From Lasioglossum baleicum (Eukaryota; Arthropoda; Insecta; Hymenoptera; Halictidae): a stretch of DNA of 64,000 bases. The DNA lies in assembly GCF_051020765.1 (NCBI RefSeq), contig NC_134935.1, positions 4,775,579-4,839,578 of the forward strand, in the 5' to 3' direction. The notes beneath the pieces are model-generated. The model did not search any database, was not told the DNA's origin, and worked only from the letters and a program-made list of their open reading frames with translations. The position numbers and the translations under genes are program-made. Below are positions 12,317 through 23,786 of the stretch, piece after piece. Each line of letters starts with the position of its first letter. The stretch's first letter is position 1.

Positions 12317-12818
12317 TTGGGTATGGGAATAAGTTTCCGCCCTTTTGACAGATGTCGTTGTACATAAGTACCAATCGCATATTTGATGGAACGTTGTACA
12401 TGTTTTAGAAAGGTCTATGTCTAAGCTTCAAAACGCAGTTAGTGGCAATTGTTTCGAGTGTGAACAGCAGTCAATTTTTCGCGTGAAAAATGTCGACTTT
12501 TGTTGCATTATTTTGTTTTAAAGAAAGGTGTTATACATATATTTACTATATTATATTTATTATACATTTACGGGGACGATGCTCCTTTAAAAACCATGAT
12601 TTCGACGTAAGGGCAAACATTGCGATGGTGTGCCAAAAAATTCGAAGATACAGATTTCCCAGCATTACTTGATGGAAATCCACGTCAAACACTTGCAGAA
12701 CTATCAATTGAATTAAACGTCGCGTCGATCTACTGTTGGAAAACGTTTTCACGCTATGGGAATTGTTTGTACGCTTCTTTTCAACAAAAAGGGGCAGAAA
12801 CTTATTCCCATATTCAAA
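12317..12818 (+). mobile_element. Mariner deletion derivative (about 0.5 kb)
   Basis: The inverted ends share TATGGGAATAAGTTTC: left at about 12322-12337, right as its complement at about 12797-12812. They continue into a CGCCCTTTT / TGCCCCTTTTT block. TA dinucleotides flank both ends (12315-12316 and 12819-12820), as expected for mariner. The interior keeps a small part of a transposase N-terminus. The full element would be about 1.3 kb, so most of the coding region, including the catalytic core, is missing. Confidence 0.75.
12571..12752 (+). pseudogene. Mariner transposase N-terminal (HTH) remnant
   Basis: A first piece reads FKNHDFDV (within 12586-12609). After a frameshift a second piece reads KKFEDTDFPALLDGNPRQTL followed by AELSIELNV. 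These are the linker and second helix-turn-helix of mariner DNA-binding domains, which recognise the inverted ends. There is no catalytic domain. The fragment belongs to the 12317-12818 element. Confidence 0.7.
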
Positions 12819-12820
12819 TA

Positions 12821-13968
12821 CAAGTAGAAAAGGAGAATTTTCGAAAATACATCTTCACCAAAAATAAGAAGACTTCGATGATATTGCAGTATGCAAGAGC
12901 ACGATACGGAATTTAGATTTCGAAGCCCGTGCACGGGTCATCTACAAAAACGTTCAAGTAAGCCATAGAAATGCGTTCCGAGTTTGATCTGTAAATCAGT
13001 ATGATCTCCGACGTGATGCACTCACGGCCGAAAGCTGTTCAGGAGCGCAAATCAAAAGGACGCTCGGAGGAACGCTGGAGTTCCGGGCGTTCCACCGCGG
13101 CAATTTCGCGAAGCCGGCGCGAAAGTTCGAAACCCATGGTCGCAATAAAACGGCCCGCATTACTTGGCCCTTAGTGTTCCGGCCCGAGACCTCGCTGAAA
13201 TCTCATCTGGCCGTGGTTTCCCGTCAGCGAGGAATTCGTTTTCCGGCCGAGAAAACGCGGGGACGAAGAAAACCCGGATGAAAAATGAGGAGTCTCTGCC
13301 TGGTCGGGAACGCGAAAGAACTCGCGGAAAAAGGACACGAACGCGTACGCTCGCGGTGGCTCGCAAAAAACCGTGACCGGAAGTTGAAACGCAATCGCTG
13401 CCCCTCTGACGGGGTTGGTTGTCAAATACCGAACATTCGTACATATGTATAAATCAATCAAGAAACGTGTGATTTTGTGATCAATAAGAAATAGTCGCGG
13501 TTGTTTAACGTTACTGTTCAAAGTCGAAAATTTCATATGCAACGACTTAATAGATCCTTAGCAGGTCCGAGGATTTCTGAATCCGCCAACGAACGATCGT
13601 GACAGCAAGTTCGAAAATGTCACGGTCGGAAATGACCAAACAGTTCCGGTTAACGCGTGTACCCCGAAAATCCGGAGAATCGGGAGCATCTGATCCAGTC
13701 TGCGGCCACGGGCAAAACCACCGGGAATCCCCGGGTGCAACGGTTTTTCGTTCGCAGAGGGAGGAGGGATTCGATGCAGGCCAATGGAGTGTCGTCGTAA
13801 AAATCACTGGCCGTGAGAGCTCGCAGCCGGAGACCGACCGGAAAGAAGGTCATCAGGAGTTTTCCAGGTTTCCCTCGGTGGAATCCTCTTTGGTTAGTTC
13901 CACGGGAATCTATGTCTCTCCGCGATCAACACGATCCCCCTCCAAGTTCTTTCAGACCGGTGGCTTGA
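12821..13968. other. GC-rich stretch, no gene seen
   Basis: CpG-rich, with opposing open frames around 13160-14099 that have no recognisable domain. No transposon ends seen before the foldback element at 13972. Confidence 0.4.
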
Positions 13969-13971
13969 TTA

Positions 13972-16033
13972 CACTGTCCAACACCAAATTTGATTTCAAT
14001 ATACTGTTGGGTCCTTCTTATAGAGTTTTTTGCGCTGATTCCGAATCTGGTTTTAATTTTTTTCCTATACGTCCAGTTTTTGAGAAAATGGAGTTTTAAA
14101 AAAAGACATATTTTTCAACTTTAAACAAATATTGCGATGTTATTATAAAAGATATTGAATTGTTGTTTACAGCAAAAGATTCTGTAGACTTTCCCGAATA
14201 CAGTGATATCCAATATTAATACATTATGATTGTTTAAACATGTTTAAACAATGATTAAAGACGGAGATGCACCACTTTTGCACCAATTTTTGCGGATATT
14301 TTCGAATTTATCTCAAAAAATAAGGGTCCAGCGAAAAATTGAACTATACCACGCGAAAGAGCAGACTTTTATCTTGAGAAACCCCCCTGTGAAGTTTGCA
14401 TGGTCGACGTTTTTACCGAACCAGAAAGCAAAATATCTTCGCCCGACATGCGTTGACGCCAGTGGTGCTCTTCCACTAGCGCGGTCGTTCGTCGGGATAC
14501 GGCGCGGCGCGCTGCGGTGAAACGGCGCGTGGCTATAAGCGCGCAATTATGTCAGCTTACTTAAATGTAATATTTTATTAAATGTTATATTATTGTTATT
14601 TATTATATATTAGTATATTTATTCTGTATAAATTATTTTATGTATTTTTTAATGTTAGTCTCTCGTTTATAGTATATTTAATACAAAAAATACCTTTTGT
14701 AACAAAATAATAATTTATTCACACACTACACTATTACACTATTTACAATGCTAATATATATGTGTACACTATTCAGATATAATACACTATATCGATTTAA
14801 TATGGAGCAAACTATTTTAATTATGTATTTAAGTCAATAAAAAATAGTCCCGTTTATATTGTGTTTGGACTTATTTTACTCGGAAGAATCTCGAGTGTTC
14901 ATTGGCACTATAATTACAATACATAGATAAGACGACAATTACTGAAAATAAAATTTTTCAGTCACCGTATTGCAGACTTTCCTTACATTGTATGTATTCC
15001 GTTGTCCGTAGACCGTCATTTATTTCAAAATATCGTGTTGGTTCTTAAGAAAACTGATGCCAGAGTTCAGTTTCGGCTTTGTGTTTGTTGAAATCAGTCG
15101 TGTCAAGCATTTCAAATCTGCATTGCTACGTATAAAACTTCATAAAAAACATTTATAGTTATTTATAGTATTTTAGTTGTTGTGTATATAATATATGTAT
15201 TTTAGTAGTGTATTATATCTGAATAGTGTACACATATATATTAGCATTGTAAATAGTGTAATAGTGTAGTGTGTGAATAAATTATTATTTTGTTACAAAA
15301 GGTATTTTTTGTATTAAATATACTATAAACGAGAGACTAACATTAAAAAATACATAAAATAATTTATACAGAATAAATATACTAATATATAATAAATAAC
15401 AATAATATAACATTTAATAAAATATTACATTTAAGTAAGCTGACATAATTGCGCGCTTATAGCCACGCGCCGTTTCACCGCAGCGCGCCGCGCCGTATCC
15501 CGACGAACGACCGCGCTAGTGGAAGAGCACCACTGGCGTCAACGCATGTCGGGCGAAGATATTTTGCTTTCTGGTTCGGTAAAAACGTCGACCATGCAAA
15601 CTTCACAGGGGGGTTTCTCAAGATAAAAGTCTGCTCTTTCGCGTGGTATAGTTCAATTTTTCGCTGGACCCTTATTTTTTGAGATAAATTCGAAAATATC
15701 CGCAAAAATTGGTGCAAAAGTGGTGCATCTCCGTCTTTAATCATTGTTTAAACATGTTTAAACAATCATAATGTATTAATATTGGATATCACTGTATTCG
15801 GGAAAGTCTACAGAATCTTTTGCTGTAAACAACAATTCAATATCTTTTATAATAACATCGCAATATTTGTTTAAAGTTGAAAAATATGTTTTTTTTTCAA
15901 AGCCATGATTTTCAAAAACTGGACGTATAGGGAAAAAATTAAAACCAGATTCGGAATCAGCGCAAAAAACTCTATAAGAAGGACCCAACAGTATATTGAA
16001 ATCACAAAAAAAGTTGAAATTTGTTGGACAGTG
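13972..16033. mobile_element. Foldback element, copy A (full length)
   Basis: A giant palindrome: left arm 13972-14789, right arm 15206-16033, loop about 416 bp. Both ends are CACTGTCCAACA and are flanked by TTA (13969-13971 and 16034-16036). Open frames in the arms (14251-14520 + and 15475-15744 -) encode identical peptides because the arms mirror each other. They have no known domain and are probably not genes. The 3-bp TWA duplication and CACTG terminus fit a non-autonomous CACTA/EnSpm or PIF/Harbinger-type element; which of these is unresolved. Copies B, C and D are at 43571, 51488 and 58991. Confidence 0.85.
14790..15205. other. Unique loop of foldback copy A
   Basis: Unpaired AT-rich centre of the palindrome with no open frame of note. 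The same sequence occurs in copy C (52318-52732) in the reverse orientation, which shows that A and C are the same family inserted in opposite directions. Confidence 0.8.
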
Positions 16034-16537
16034 TTATTAGTAAATGATGAGGTAAGAGGAAATACACGCGAGTTGGGTCCCTGTGTTCCGTGGCAGTTTC
16101 AATGTTTAACAGTGATTATGCGCCAGGGGGTAGTTCCCAATTTACCGCGCCGTGAACAGCAGGGGCTCGCGTTCGTAAATCTACTTGCCGTGCAGAAGTA
16201 GCAGATGCAGAAATCGCGGTAACAAGAAACTGTAACTAAACATAACGCCGTAATACCGTAATAACGACTGTTACCGTTCGTGCACCGGGGAACGAGCACG
16301 ATGGACATGCAACTTCGAAACCGTGGTTTTAGCCAGAAATATTTTATACGCATTTTGTGAAATTGCGCGTCTTCAAAAGTTTGTAACGTGCGAGAAAGAA
16401 CTGTAAACAGGCCGTGGGCCGAGTTCGGCGAAGACGCTGTGTTTATGTTTTTTCCGCGAGAGCGAATCCGGCGTTTGAGCCTGTGTGTTGTGTGTGCGGC
16501 CGCAGGTGTTCGGTCGAGGCGTCCGAGGCGCGTGTTG
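16034..16537. other. Non-coding stretch beside foldback A
   Basis: No gene recognised. The region 16229-16660 has TG...ACA ends and a late AATAAA, loosely LTR-like, but no flanking duplication was found. A 174-codon open frame on the minus strand is created largely by the decamer repeat at 16538. Confidence 0.35.
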
Positions 16538-16597
16538 GTCGGGCGAAGTCGGGCGAAGTCGGTCGTAGCCGGTCGTAGCCGGTCGTAGCCGGTGTAG
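16538..16597 (+). repeat. 10-bp tandem repeat, GTCGGGCGAA / GCCGGTCGTA
   Basis: Two copies of GTCGGGCGAA are followed by GTCGGTCGTA and then repeated GCCGGTCGTA units, giving about five decamers in a row before the array decays into GCCGGTGTAGTAG. Confidence 0.85.
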
Positions 16598-17817
16598 TAG
16601 TCTGTCGTTGGCCGTCTAGGCAACCATAGCGTAATAATAAAGATTGTTCTTATACAGTTCCTCCACGTATTCCTTCCAGAGTTTTTATTATTTAAGTAAT
16701 CCAGTCATTTATTGGTTCTTATTGAACACATTTTAATCTTTAAAAAATAGCGCATATTCGAAAATGCGTGCAATATATAGGGTGTGTAGAATGTACATTT
16801 TCTCGTTTTAATTCCAGGAAATATTCAAACACATACATATCAAACGCGCTATCATTTTTTCCGGCACATTGCCTATCCGGCGGCGTTTAGAGGATCCGAG
16901 TGATTCTGCTGAATCGTAAAAACAGCAACATCCCGGACGTAGCGGCGCGATCTTTTGGCGTGGGTCGGGTGGTTTATTAAATATTCAGCGTGCGCAGAAC
17001 GCGTTTTGCACGCAGCTGTATCGCGGGCCACATGCAAATCAGTCTAAACAGCCGGCGACTAACGGGCGGCGCCAGGAAATTTCTGGAACGAAAACAACCG
17101 AGTAATGCGTCAGCCGACAATGGGCACGTTTGATTCAGTTAATGAATGCTTGTCGAACCGGCCGGATTATCGTGTGCCCATCGGCGTGAAATATGATCGC
17201 GTAACCCCGGGTCGCGACAGCTACGGCTTCACAACCACAGCAGCAAAGACAGAGACAAAACTTGCTGATGTGATGTTGTTCGCGCACAGATTGCCGTACA
17301 AACACCCGTGTCCACTGCGCGAACCGTTCAAGAGTTGGACAATCGTTCGAAATGAACAATGGATAACCGGTGTGGCGAGCGAACGATTGCCAGTGGACGC
17401 TTCCTCTATTTTAAATATCGCGTCGCGACCGGAGAACATTTCCTGATTGTCCGTCGGACAATCAAGGACCGGCTGATTGGGATCGATGTTATCGGGAAAA
17501 CCACTCGAACCGAACTTCCGGACAGGAATTGCTTACAACAATTTAGCTGCCAGCCCCGTGCAGATAATAATCCAAAGAGTTTATCGGGTCAATTGTAATT
17601 ACCTGCGCGGACCAGCTTCGTTTTATTCCTCGTTTCACCCTTAGAGGTTATCGTCGATAAAATTTCATTTTTCGGTGCTGGTACAGAATATCGATAGCGA
17701 TAATGCTATCATTAGAAACCGTATGGGAATTGAACAATTCTGCAGATAAGGGAACTGCAAGTGGAATCGCGAATTGAACAAGCGAACTTCATTAGAATTT
17801 TAATCGGAAGAAGCCAC
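16598..17817. other. Non-coding stretch, no gene seen
   Basis: Open frames at 17105-17446 and 17359-17598 have no recognisable domain. The sequence is the pre-insertion flank of the LINE that starts at 17831. Confidence 0.4.
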
Positions 17818-17830
17818 AAATACATTGGCA
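17818..17830. repeat. LINE target-site duplication, left copy
   Basis: AAATACATTGGCA. The same 13 bases recur immediately after the A-rich tail at 19651-19663. Confidence 0.9.
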
Positions 17831-19465
17831 TACTTTATAAAAGTTACATCCGTTCTGTATAATTGACCACGGTTGCTTTGTGTTTTGGCCGCGCACTATC
17901 ACCCTTGGAACCAAACTTGAAAGAATCCAAAACTTAGCAATCCGAACAGCTCTAGGCTACCGCAAGAGTACTCCGCTGAATGTTATGGTGGCTGAATAAA
18001 AGCTGATGCTTTTATCGGATGCTTTTATCACTAAAGCCTTGTCAAACAACAGCTCACTTATGTTTCATACTATTAAAAATAACGCGTCTATATTTTAATA
18101 ATAAAAGATATAGTTTATTTTCCCGATTTACAAAAAGTGTATGTTAAATAGAATAGCAAAACGAACACGTTGTGTCGGTTGCCTGGTCAGAGTTTAAACT
18201 GAGCATCGGTGGCATCGCAAAAACAAAACTGTAACGAAGAGGGCACAGCCGATTAATCAAATCGGTGGGCGCCTTCTCATTGGCTATTGTCATTGCATAG
18301 AGTATGAAAAGCTCATATTCCAACACACACCATCACTAAATACTTCCACATTCTTCAAAGGGGACTAGCTAGACGCAATCGAACGACTCTTAACCAGTGT
18401 ATAGAGTCCTCCTACGGTGCTAATTTCAAGATTGAGCCAAAACCCAACTTCTGCTTGTACCATCACGAGTTTGAAACCATAACTACGTCCATACCAATTG
18501 CCACTAGTTTCGGCCTATCACTTCGTGAGGCCAAAGACCCAAATACCCTAATTGGCAAACTTTTAACAGACTACAATGCCTCTGCTATCTACACCGACGG
18601 CAGCAAAATGTCGGATTCAGTGTGTGCTGGATCAGCGTGTATATGCTATGATCTCAACCTGCGAATTAAAAAAAGCATTGCTATCAGTGCGCCGATTTTT
18701 ACAGCCGAATGTTTGGCCCTATATGTTGCTATGGACATCGCCACACGTCATAAAAACCGCAATTTTATTATGTTTTCCGATTCCTTAAGTGCCCTTCAAT
18801 GTTTGGAATCGGTTAGCTTTCAAGTGAAAACCAACCCGTATATCTTCGACATCAAGGAAAAATTCTTACAATTCAATCAAAACAACTCCTGCTTTGTTAA
18901 ATTCTTGTGGATTCCCGCTCACATAGTGTTACGAGGAAACAAGGATGCTGACAGTCTCGCCAAATCTGCCACTGCTTCCGAATCCATTGACGTACAGTAT
19001 GTTCCCTTTTCCGATACATCATGCCTGTCCGAAATAAAGGCATACCACCGAACCAATACTACAATCACAGTTCAAGGTTCATCCAAGGGCAAAATCTTCT
19101 TTGAGCGTTTTTTTATTTCTAATCGAATCCCTTGGTTTGCTAATAAAAACTTTGAGAGTCTTACGAGGGATTTTGTTACCACCGTTAATCGCATCAGGGC
19201 CAATCATTACAACTTGGCTGCCTCACTGTTCCGGGTGGGCATTGTTAACTATACCAACTGTAAGTGTGGCTATGAAATGGAGGACTTGGACCACGTCATA
19301 TGGCAATGCTACCTATTTGATGCACACAGAACCAGACTAACTGATGGTCTACGCAGGATGGGGTTCTTTCTGCCCGTCAAAGCCGATATGTTCTTTACCA
19401 AACCCAACATCAGGGCGTGTTTGCGTATCTTTACGTTCTTGAACGAATGCAGCTTGAGCATATAA
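17831..19465 (+). pseudogene. LINE ORF2 C-terminus: RT thumb, RNase H, CCHC
   Basis: Encodes the end of a retrotransposon polyprotein. The upstream part is broken: a frameshift near 17860, a TAA after VMVAE at about 17991-17993, and further stops between about 18090 and 18330. From about 18338 it is open to 19465. Numbered from the TTG codon at 18455, RNase H spans about residues 40-172 with all catalytic acids visible: Asp48 (YTDGS), Glu85 (TAE), Asp109 (FSDS) and Asp166 (NKDAD), plus His156 in WIPAH. The C-terminal CCHC-like motif CKCGYEMEDLDHVIWQC lies near residues 270-286. RNase H removes the RNA template strand during retrotransposition. No ATG is needed, since this is an internal piece of a longer frame. 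Confidence 0.85.
18085..18335. other. Unaligned segment interrupting the LINE frame
   Basis: Between the recognisable FITKALSNNSS piece and the YFHILQRGLARRN piece there are about 250 bp full of stops. A minus-strand frame crosses it (18144-18326) without a known domain. It may be decayed LINE sequence or a small insertion; no terminal repeats or duplication settle this. Confidence 0.35.
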
Positions 19466-19629
19466 CCAGACATGCTAAACAGTCTGCTAACTGATACACA
19501 AACCGTAAAACTCTGAAAAAATGTGTAACCTCTGTACTCAAACTACCAAATTCTGCAACTCAAACTATGTAAAATAACGCGATTTAGGTTCAGCTGTATA
19601 GACCCCATTTTGGGGCCTGGGTAAGCTTA

Positions 19630-19650
19630 ATAAAAAAAAAAAAATAAAAA
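19630..19650 (+). other. LINE A-rich 3' tail
   Basis: An A-run broken by single T residues, following a TAATAAA-like sequence and ending at the right target duplication. Confidence 0.85.
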
Positions 19651-19663
19651 AAATACATTGGCA
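19651..19663. repeat. LINE target-site duplication, right copy
   Basis: Exact copy of 17818-17830 (AAATACATTGGCA). Confidence 0.9.
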
Positions 19664-19796
19664 AAAATTTGAATGATCAATATTATTATTATTTCGTACC
19701 ATGCTGCAATTCCCGGTGACCGAGTTTCTCGGATAAATCTTTCGAGAACCTCGTGCGCATTTCTTTGACATGTATCGAGTCGAGATCGCGGTTTTG

Positions 19797-20557
19797 GACG
19801 TGTACTGAAATACACGTGTGCACGTGGTACGTGAACCGTGTAGTACGAATTTAAGGATCCGTGAATGCGATGCGATTTGTTACCTGTAGCTCAAAAATTT
19901 GTTTTTCAAAATGTATGTTAGCTCCGGACAGTCGTTGATCACGCTCACGCCTCAACTAACGCAGGCGTTACATAAATGTGTTCTCTGTTTATATTTACGC
20001 GTCACCAATGCTGTCGTCTTTAAATCCATACTTACGTCTGTCTATGTAATCCTTTCTTTTTCTTTGTATTGTTCTGTTTCACGTCAGTATCGCTCTCTAT
20101 TTCGTAATAAACGTATCGCTCTTCTAACACCTGTTTTATTTCGTGCGCTATTTCCGCTAATTTATTCAGTATCTCTTTCCATCTGCGCTACACGCTTCCG
20201 GAATCACATCTAATAGGAGTCCCTAATCCACGTGCAATAAACGAATCCCAATTTTAATGCACGTAATATAATACTAAGTACACGGGTACCCGTGTATTTT
20301 AATTTCACAAATGTTCGTATTTTTATTTTACATATGCATTTTAATATACAGTCATTTAACGTCGAACAATTTACCGCAACTTTATTATTGTCTCACTTCT
20401 AACGTCAACAGTAGAAAAGAATTCGATTTAAAAACAATAACGCCTCAGTCGTCGGACTCGAACGTGCCGAACGGACCCGTGAATACGGATCCGTATTCAC
20501 GGATCCTTAAATTCGTACTACACGGTTCACGTAGCACGTGTATTTACATACACGTGA
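19797..20557. mobile_element. Element with long inverted ends (unclassified)
   Basis: The left end (19797-19866) and right end (20495-20557) are inverse copies over some 60 bases, sharing TACGTGAACCGTGTAGTACG and AATTTAAGGATCCGTGAAT. An 8-bp extra block (within TGCACGTGG) is present only on the left. The interior (about 630 bp) has an open frame at 19899-20213 with no known domain. Target duplication not found, so the exact termini and class are open. Confidence 0.7.
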
Positions 20558-21179
20558 AACGGGGATCTCTAGTATTGAGGCATTGCTGCAGTTTTAGTGC
20601 TGCGTGGGTCTAGCATTAATGGTGCCCAACGACGACGGTCACGGATCGTAATACTTTCTCGGAACGATCCGTTGAACGCTGGTCGGTTCCGGTTCAGTAA
20701 CAACCGTGGCCCGTAATCAGCTCGAACAGCCTACAATTTTTCACTCGACGCCGAAAGCTTCTCGTTGGCAGTCTTCGCGAGCACGCGACGCGACCACTCT
20801 AAGCTCGTTAGCTTTCCGCGCGGCGCCGTAAGAAGCGTTCCATTTGCTCCCGACCGCGTTAAAGGGTCGTCGGAAGCCGACGAAACCCTCGACAGCCGAC
20901 GAAATCCGCCGATCCTACATCCGTGCTTCGAACTGTTAACGAGATTCCCGGGCCCTCGTTCCCCGAGATACAACCGGCAACCTCTGCGTTGTCTGCTTTC
21001 TTCTCTCCGGCGAAAATCGCGAGGCTTCCTCCACCGTGAAAGTACGTGTTAACACATATTTTAAACGAGCGTCCGAACGATCTCTGACTGCCGGGTTAAG
21101 TTGACTTACCCTCCCGCGGCTCCGTGCCCTTTTGTATTAGACTCGAAACAATAAAAACATTTAAAGAATATACAAATTT
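20558..21179. other. GC-rich stretch, no gene seen
   Basis: Opposing open frames at 20731-21052 without recognisable domains. Confidence 0.4.
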
Positions 21180-21228
21180 GCAATTGATGCAGACAATTTG
21201 TATTCTACGTAAAAATCCGCAGTCTATT
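21180..21228 (-). repeat. Dispersed short repeat copy 3
   Basis: On the minus strand: AGACTGCGGATTTTTACGTA, then GAATACAAATTGTCTGCATC and AATTG. It aligns with copies at 12241 and 44940 along its whole length. Confidence 0.65.
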
Positions 21229-23757
21229 TATTGGAATGAACAGAATTCTGCCATCGACAGAGTTCTCCTGATCGTTTCCAGGTCGTTCAACGAAAAATAT
21301 TTTCCAGCCACGACATTCTGGTCCGCGCCTACCTCGTCGACGCGAATGACGACGGTTAAAAAAAAGTTTGTGTAAAATATTTTTCTAGATATTGCTCTCT
21401 GTCGGAGCTGTATCATTATCGGCGAACGTCAGTTGGGTAGGTGGCATTGTTCGATGCACTCAAGAACAATGTCCACTAGAGAGACCAGATGGTCCAGCGA
21501 GCGACTGTACAATCGATACTCGTCGGAGCTACTGTTGACAAATTTCGATGACTGAGACGAGATAATTGTTGTCATACGTTACTCTGACACGTCGTAAATC
21601 GATCCACGGCTCGAGTTCTCCCGAATCCAGTGTCGGAAAGTATCGCGGTCGATTCGACGAGCCGATATCATGATCACGGTTATAAATTAGTATGGCAACG
21701 TTGGATAAAGGGGTTATCGCTTGATCGTTACTCTCGCAATAATTCGCCGGTAGCGATGGGTTCGAGTTGCGCGTGTATTAAATTTGAGCAAAAGTAATTA
21801 CTGTTCTGAAGTACTTAGATTTCAGCTTTGTTAAAATTCCTACGAATCTGTTAAATTCTGCAGTGTTCGCACGGATCGGGCCCGTTAAACCGAAACACCG
21901 ATTAGTGGTCAGAGGCAGCGTCTCGATCCGTTCGGAAAAGTTTAATTGGCCGAGCCCGGGCATTGTCCTGGCGCGCAGATAAAGCATAAGTTTCTCTTCG
22001 CGGCGGCCCGAATTTCCGGGAAGTTTGATTATAAATCTTGGAACGACGTGCCGGATAAATCATACGGCCTGTTCGACTTTAGGGTGGCGCGGGGGCGTCG
22101 CCACTACGGAAATCCTGAAGATTGGGGGCGAACTTCGGCCGGCTGAAGCGAGTTGGATTGCTTCTGGATTGGGTCGTGGTTGGGCCAGGTCATGGCGACG
22201 CGAAATTTGATCCTACGACAGTTGTGCAGCGTCTGGATTCGCCAAGTTTCATCCTGAGGTTACCGTTGCTCCCTGCGTATGTAGATGTCTGATGCGTGTT
22301 CTGCGGTCAGTCTGCTAGAATCGTGATCACAAAGGATCTGCAGAAGTCCCTCGTTTTCGCGACTTTATGTGTCCCCCGTTTATTAATCGTTTTCACACGA
22401 AAACAAATACCAAAAACAATTTTTAATATTTATTTAGATTATTTAGATGATACATTTTGAAATTTGTTAATGCGTCTCCTGTGGTAAATTTTAAACTTGA
22501 CCTGTTCCCATAGAACTTTTATTATACAGATTCTAAATATCTCTTCCACGAGGACACATTTTTATAGTTCCTAAGGGTAATACTCCTTCGTACAGGAATT
22601 TCCCCAAAGGTGTCTTCTCGAACGTGTTTCTAAAAACATGTAAGTTCGTTTAGAATTTTTCTAAAAACGGAAGGTAATTTTTTATTCTGATCCCCTACAT
22701 ACTTTGTTCAGCCATGCTCGGAGTCACTTCTTAGGAAAAAGAGAAGCGTCCGGCTCGCGAGAATTTTCATGCTGCCTCCTGAACTGATGAAATGTTAACC
22801 GAGCACTATAATACGAGTGGGTCGAGGAGAATGTCGGTCGACGGTCGCGATCCGCGACGTCGATTTACTAGGCCGGCTCCGTCGGGTCGACGCACCGCAC
22901 CAGGTCGCTGCTCCATTTTTCGTCCGGCCCGACGGGAAGAGATTAAATGGACTTCCTGTTTGCTGGCCGCGAGTAATCCGTGTCTTGTTTCTGATCTTCC
23001 GCCGACACCGGCCGCCGCACCGCGCCGCCCCCGCAGACCGCGGTTTTTCCGACCCAGTTTTTCGTACTAATTGCTTTCGAGGATTAGTTTCCTTGCTCCG
23101 CGCGCACCACCCTCCAGCAAAAAGACTGTTGCGCGGCGCGCGGCAGGCTCGGCAAAGATCGAGCGGGCTCGTTGCTTGTTGATTCGAGAGTTTTCCCGGA
23201 GGTTTTTGCCGCGGGCCGAAACTTTTTCCGCGGGAAATTTGAATTTCTGCCGCGCCTTCGACCAACTTCGCCGGCACCGTTTTTAGAAAGGCTTTCCCCG
23301 GCGAAACTTTCAGAGAAATATTCCACGCGAACCATGCCGCGGAGCAGATGGTTTCACTGAATTTATAAGCTTGATATGCTTGCGGGGTGGATACTAGCAT
23401 AAGTTGAGACATCAATCATGCGTAACGAGATTTTAATGATTATTTGCATATGAAGGAGCTTTTAGCGCTTGACACGCACACTTTTAATCACTTTTTAATC
23501 ACGAAGGGGAGACGAGAAATTTTACAGTATGTAAGATAGTGAACGGATTTCCTACGAGACGATTACTAAAAATTAAGGACTCCCTTGGTCATCATTTTTT
23601 GTCGATTCTCGGACGAAGCGCAATTCGCGGATGCGGACGCGGAAGCGCAAAATTTAAAAATTCACGATTCCATTTGAAACCTGATAGGATCTGGATTAGA
23701 AACTAACTCAATACTGCTCGGAAGATCCCGTTTAATTCCAGTCGGTCCAAATTGCTC
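21229..23757. other. Non-coding stretch, no gene seen
   Basis: The longest open frame (22795-23415, minus, 206 codons) lies in strongly CpG-rich sequence, overlaps frames on the other strand, and has an arginine- and serine-rich composition with no domain. No transposon ends found. Confidence 0.4.
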
Positions 23758-23786
23758 CATAAAAATTAATACTCGCAGTCTAGCGA
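23758..23786 (-). repeat. Dispersed short repeat, weak copy
   Basis: On the minus strand: TAGACTGCGAGTATTAATTT followed by TTATGG. Only the first half matches the family. Confidence 0.35.

Larger units (their letters stand above)
17831..19650 (+). mobile_element. 5'-truncated LINE (I-group-like, RNase H-bearing)
   Basis: The element begins in the region just after the reverse-transcriptase core (YKSYIRSV, then a frameshift into IDHGCFVFW), continues through LERIQNLAIRTALGYRKSTP, and ends in an RNase H plus CCHC tail and an A-rich 3' end. It is bounded by a 13-bp direct duplication, the mark of target-primed reverse transcription. About two-thirds of a normal LINE, including ORF1, endonuclease and most of RT, is missing, which is the usual 5' truncation. 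The RNase H domain argues for the I/R1/LOA group, not Jockey. Confidence 0.88.

Noticed and set aside
14251..15744. Identical 89-codon frames on opposite strands, as if a duplicated gene
   Set aside because: They are mirror images created by the arms of the foldback palindrome; a further copy at 52958-53248 has the same origin.
16229..16660. Possible LTR with TG...ACA ends and late AATAAA
   Set aside because: The flanking bases do not match and there is no second LTR; TG/CA pairs alone are weak.
18144..18326. Minus-strand 60-codon frame inside the LINE, considered as a separate gene
   Set aside because: No domain, and it lies in a decayed segment of the element; kept only as an unaligned segment.
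22795..23415. 206-codon minus-strand frame
   Set aside because: Composition-driven and overlapped by several plus-strand frames.
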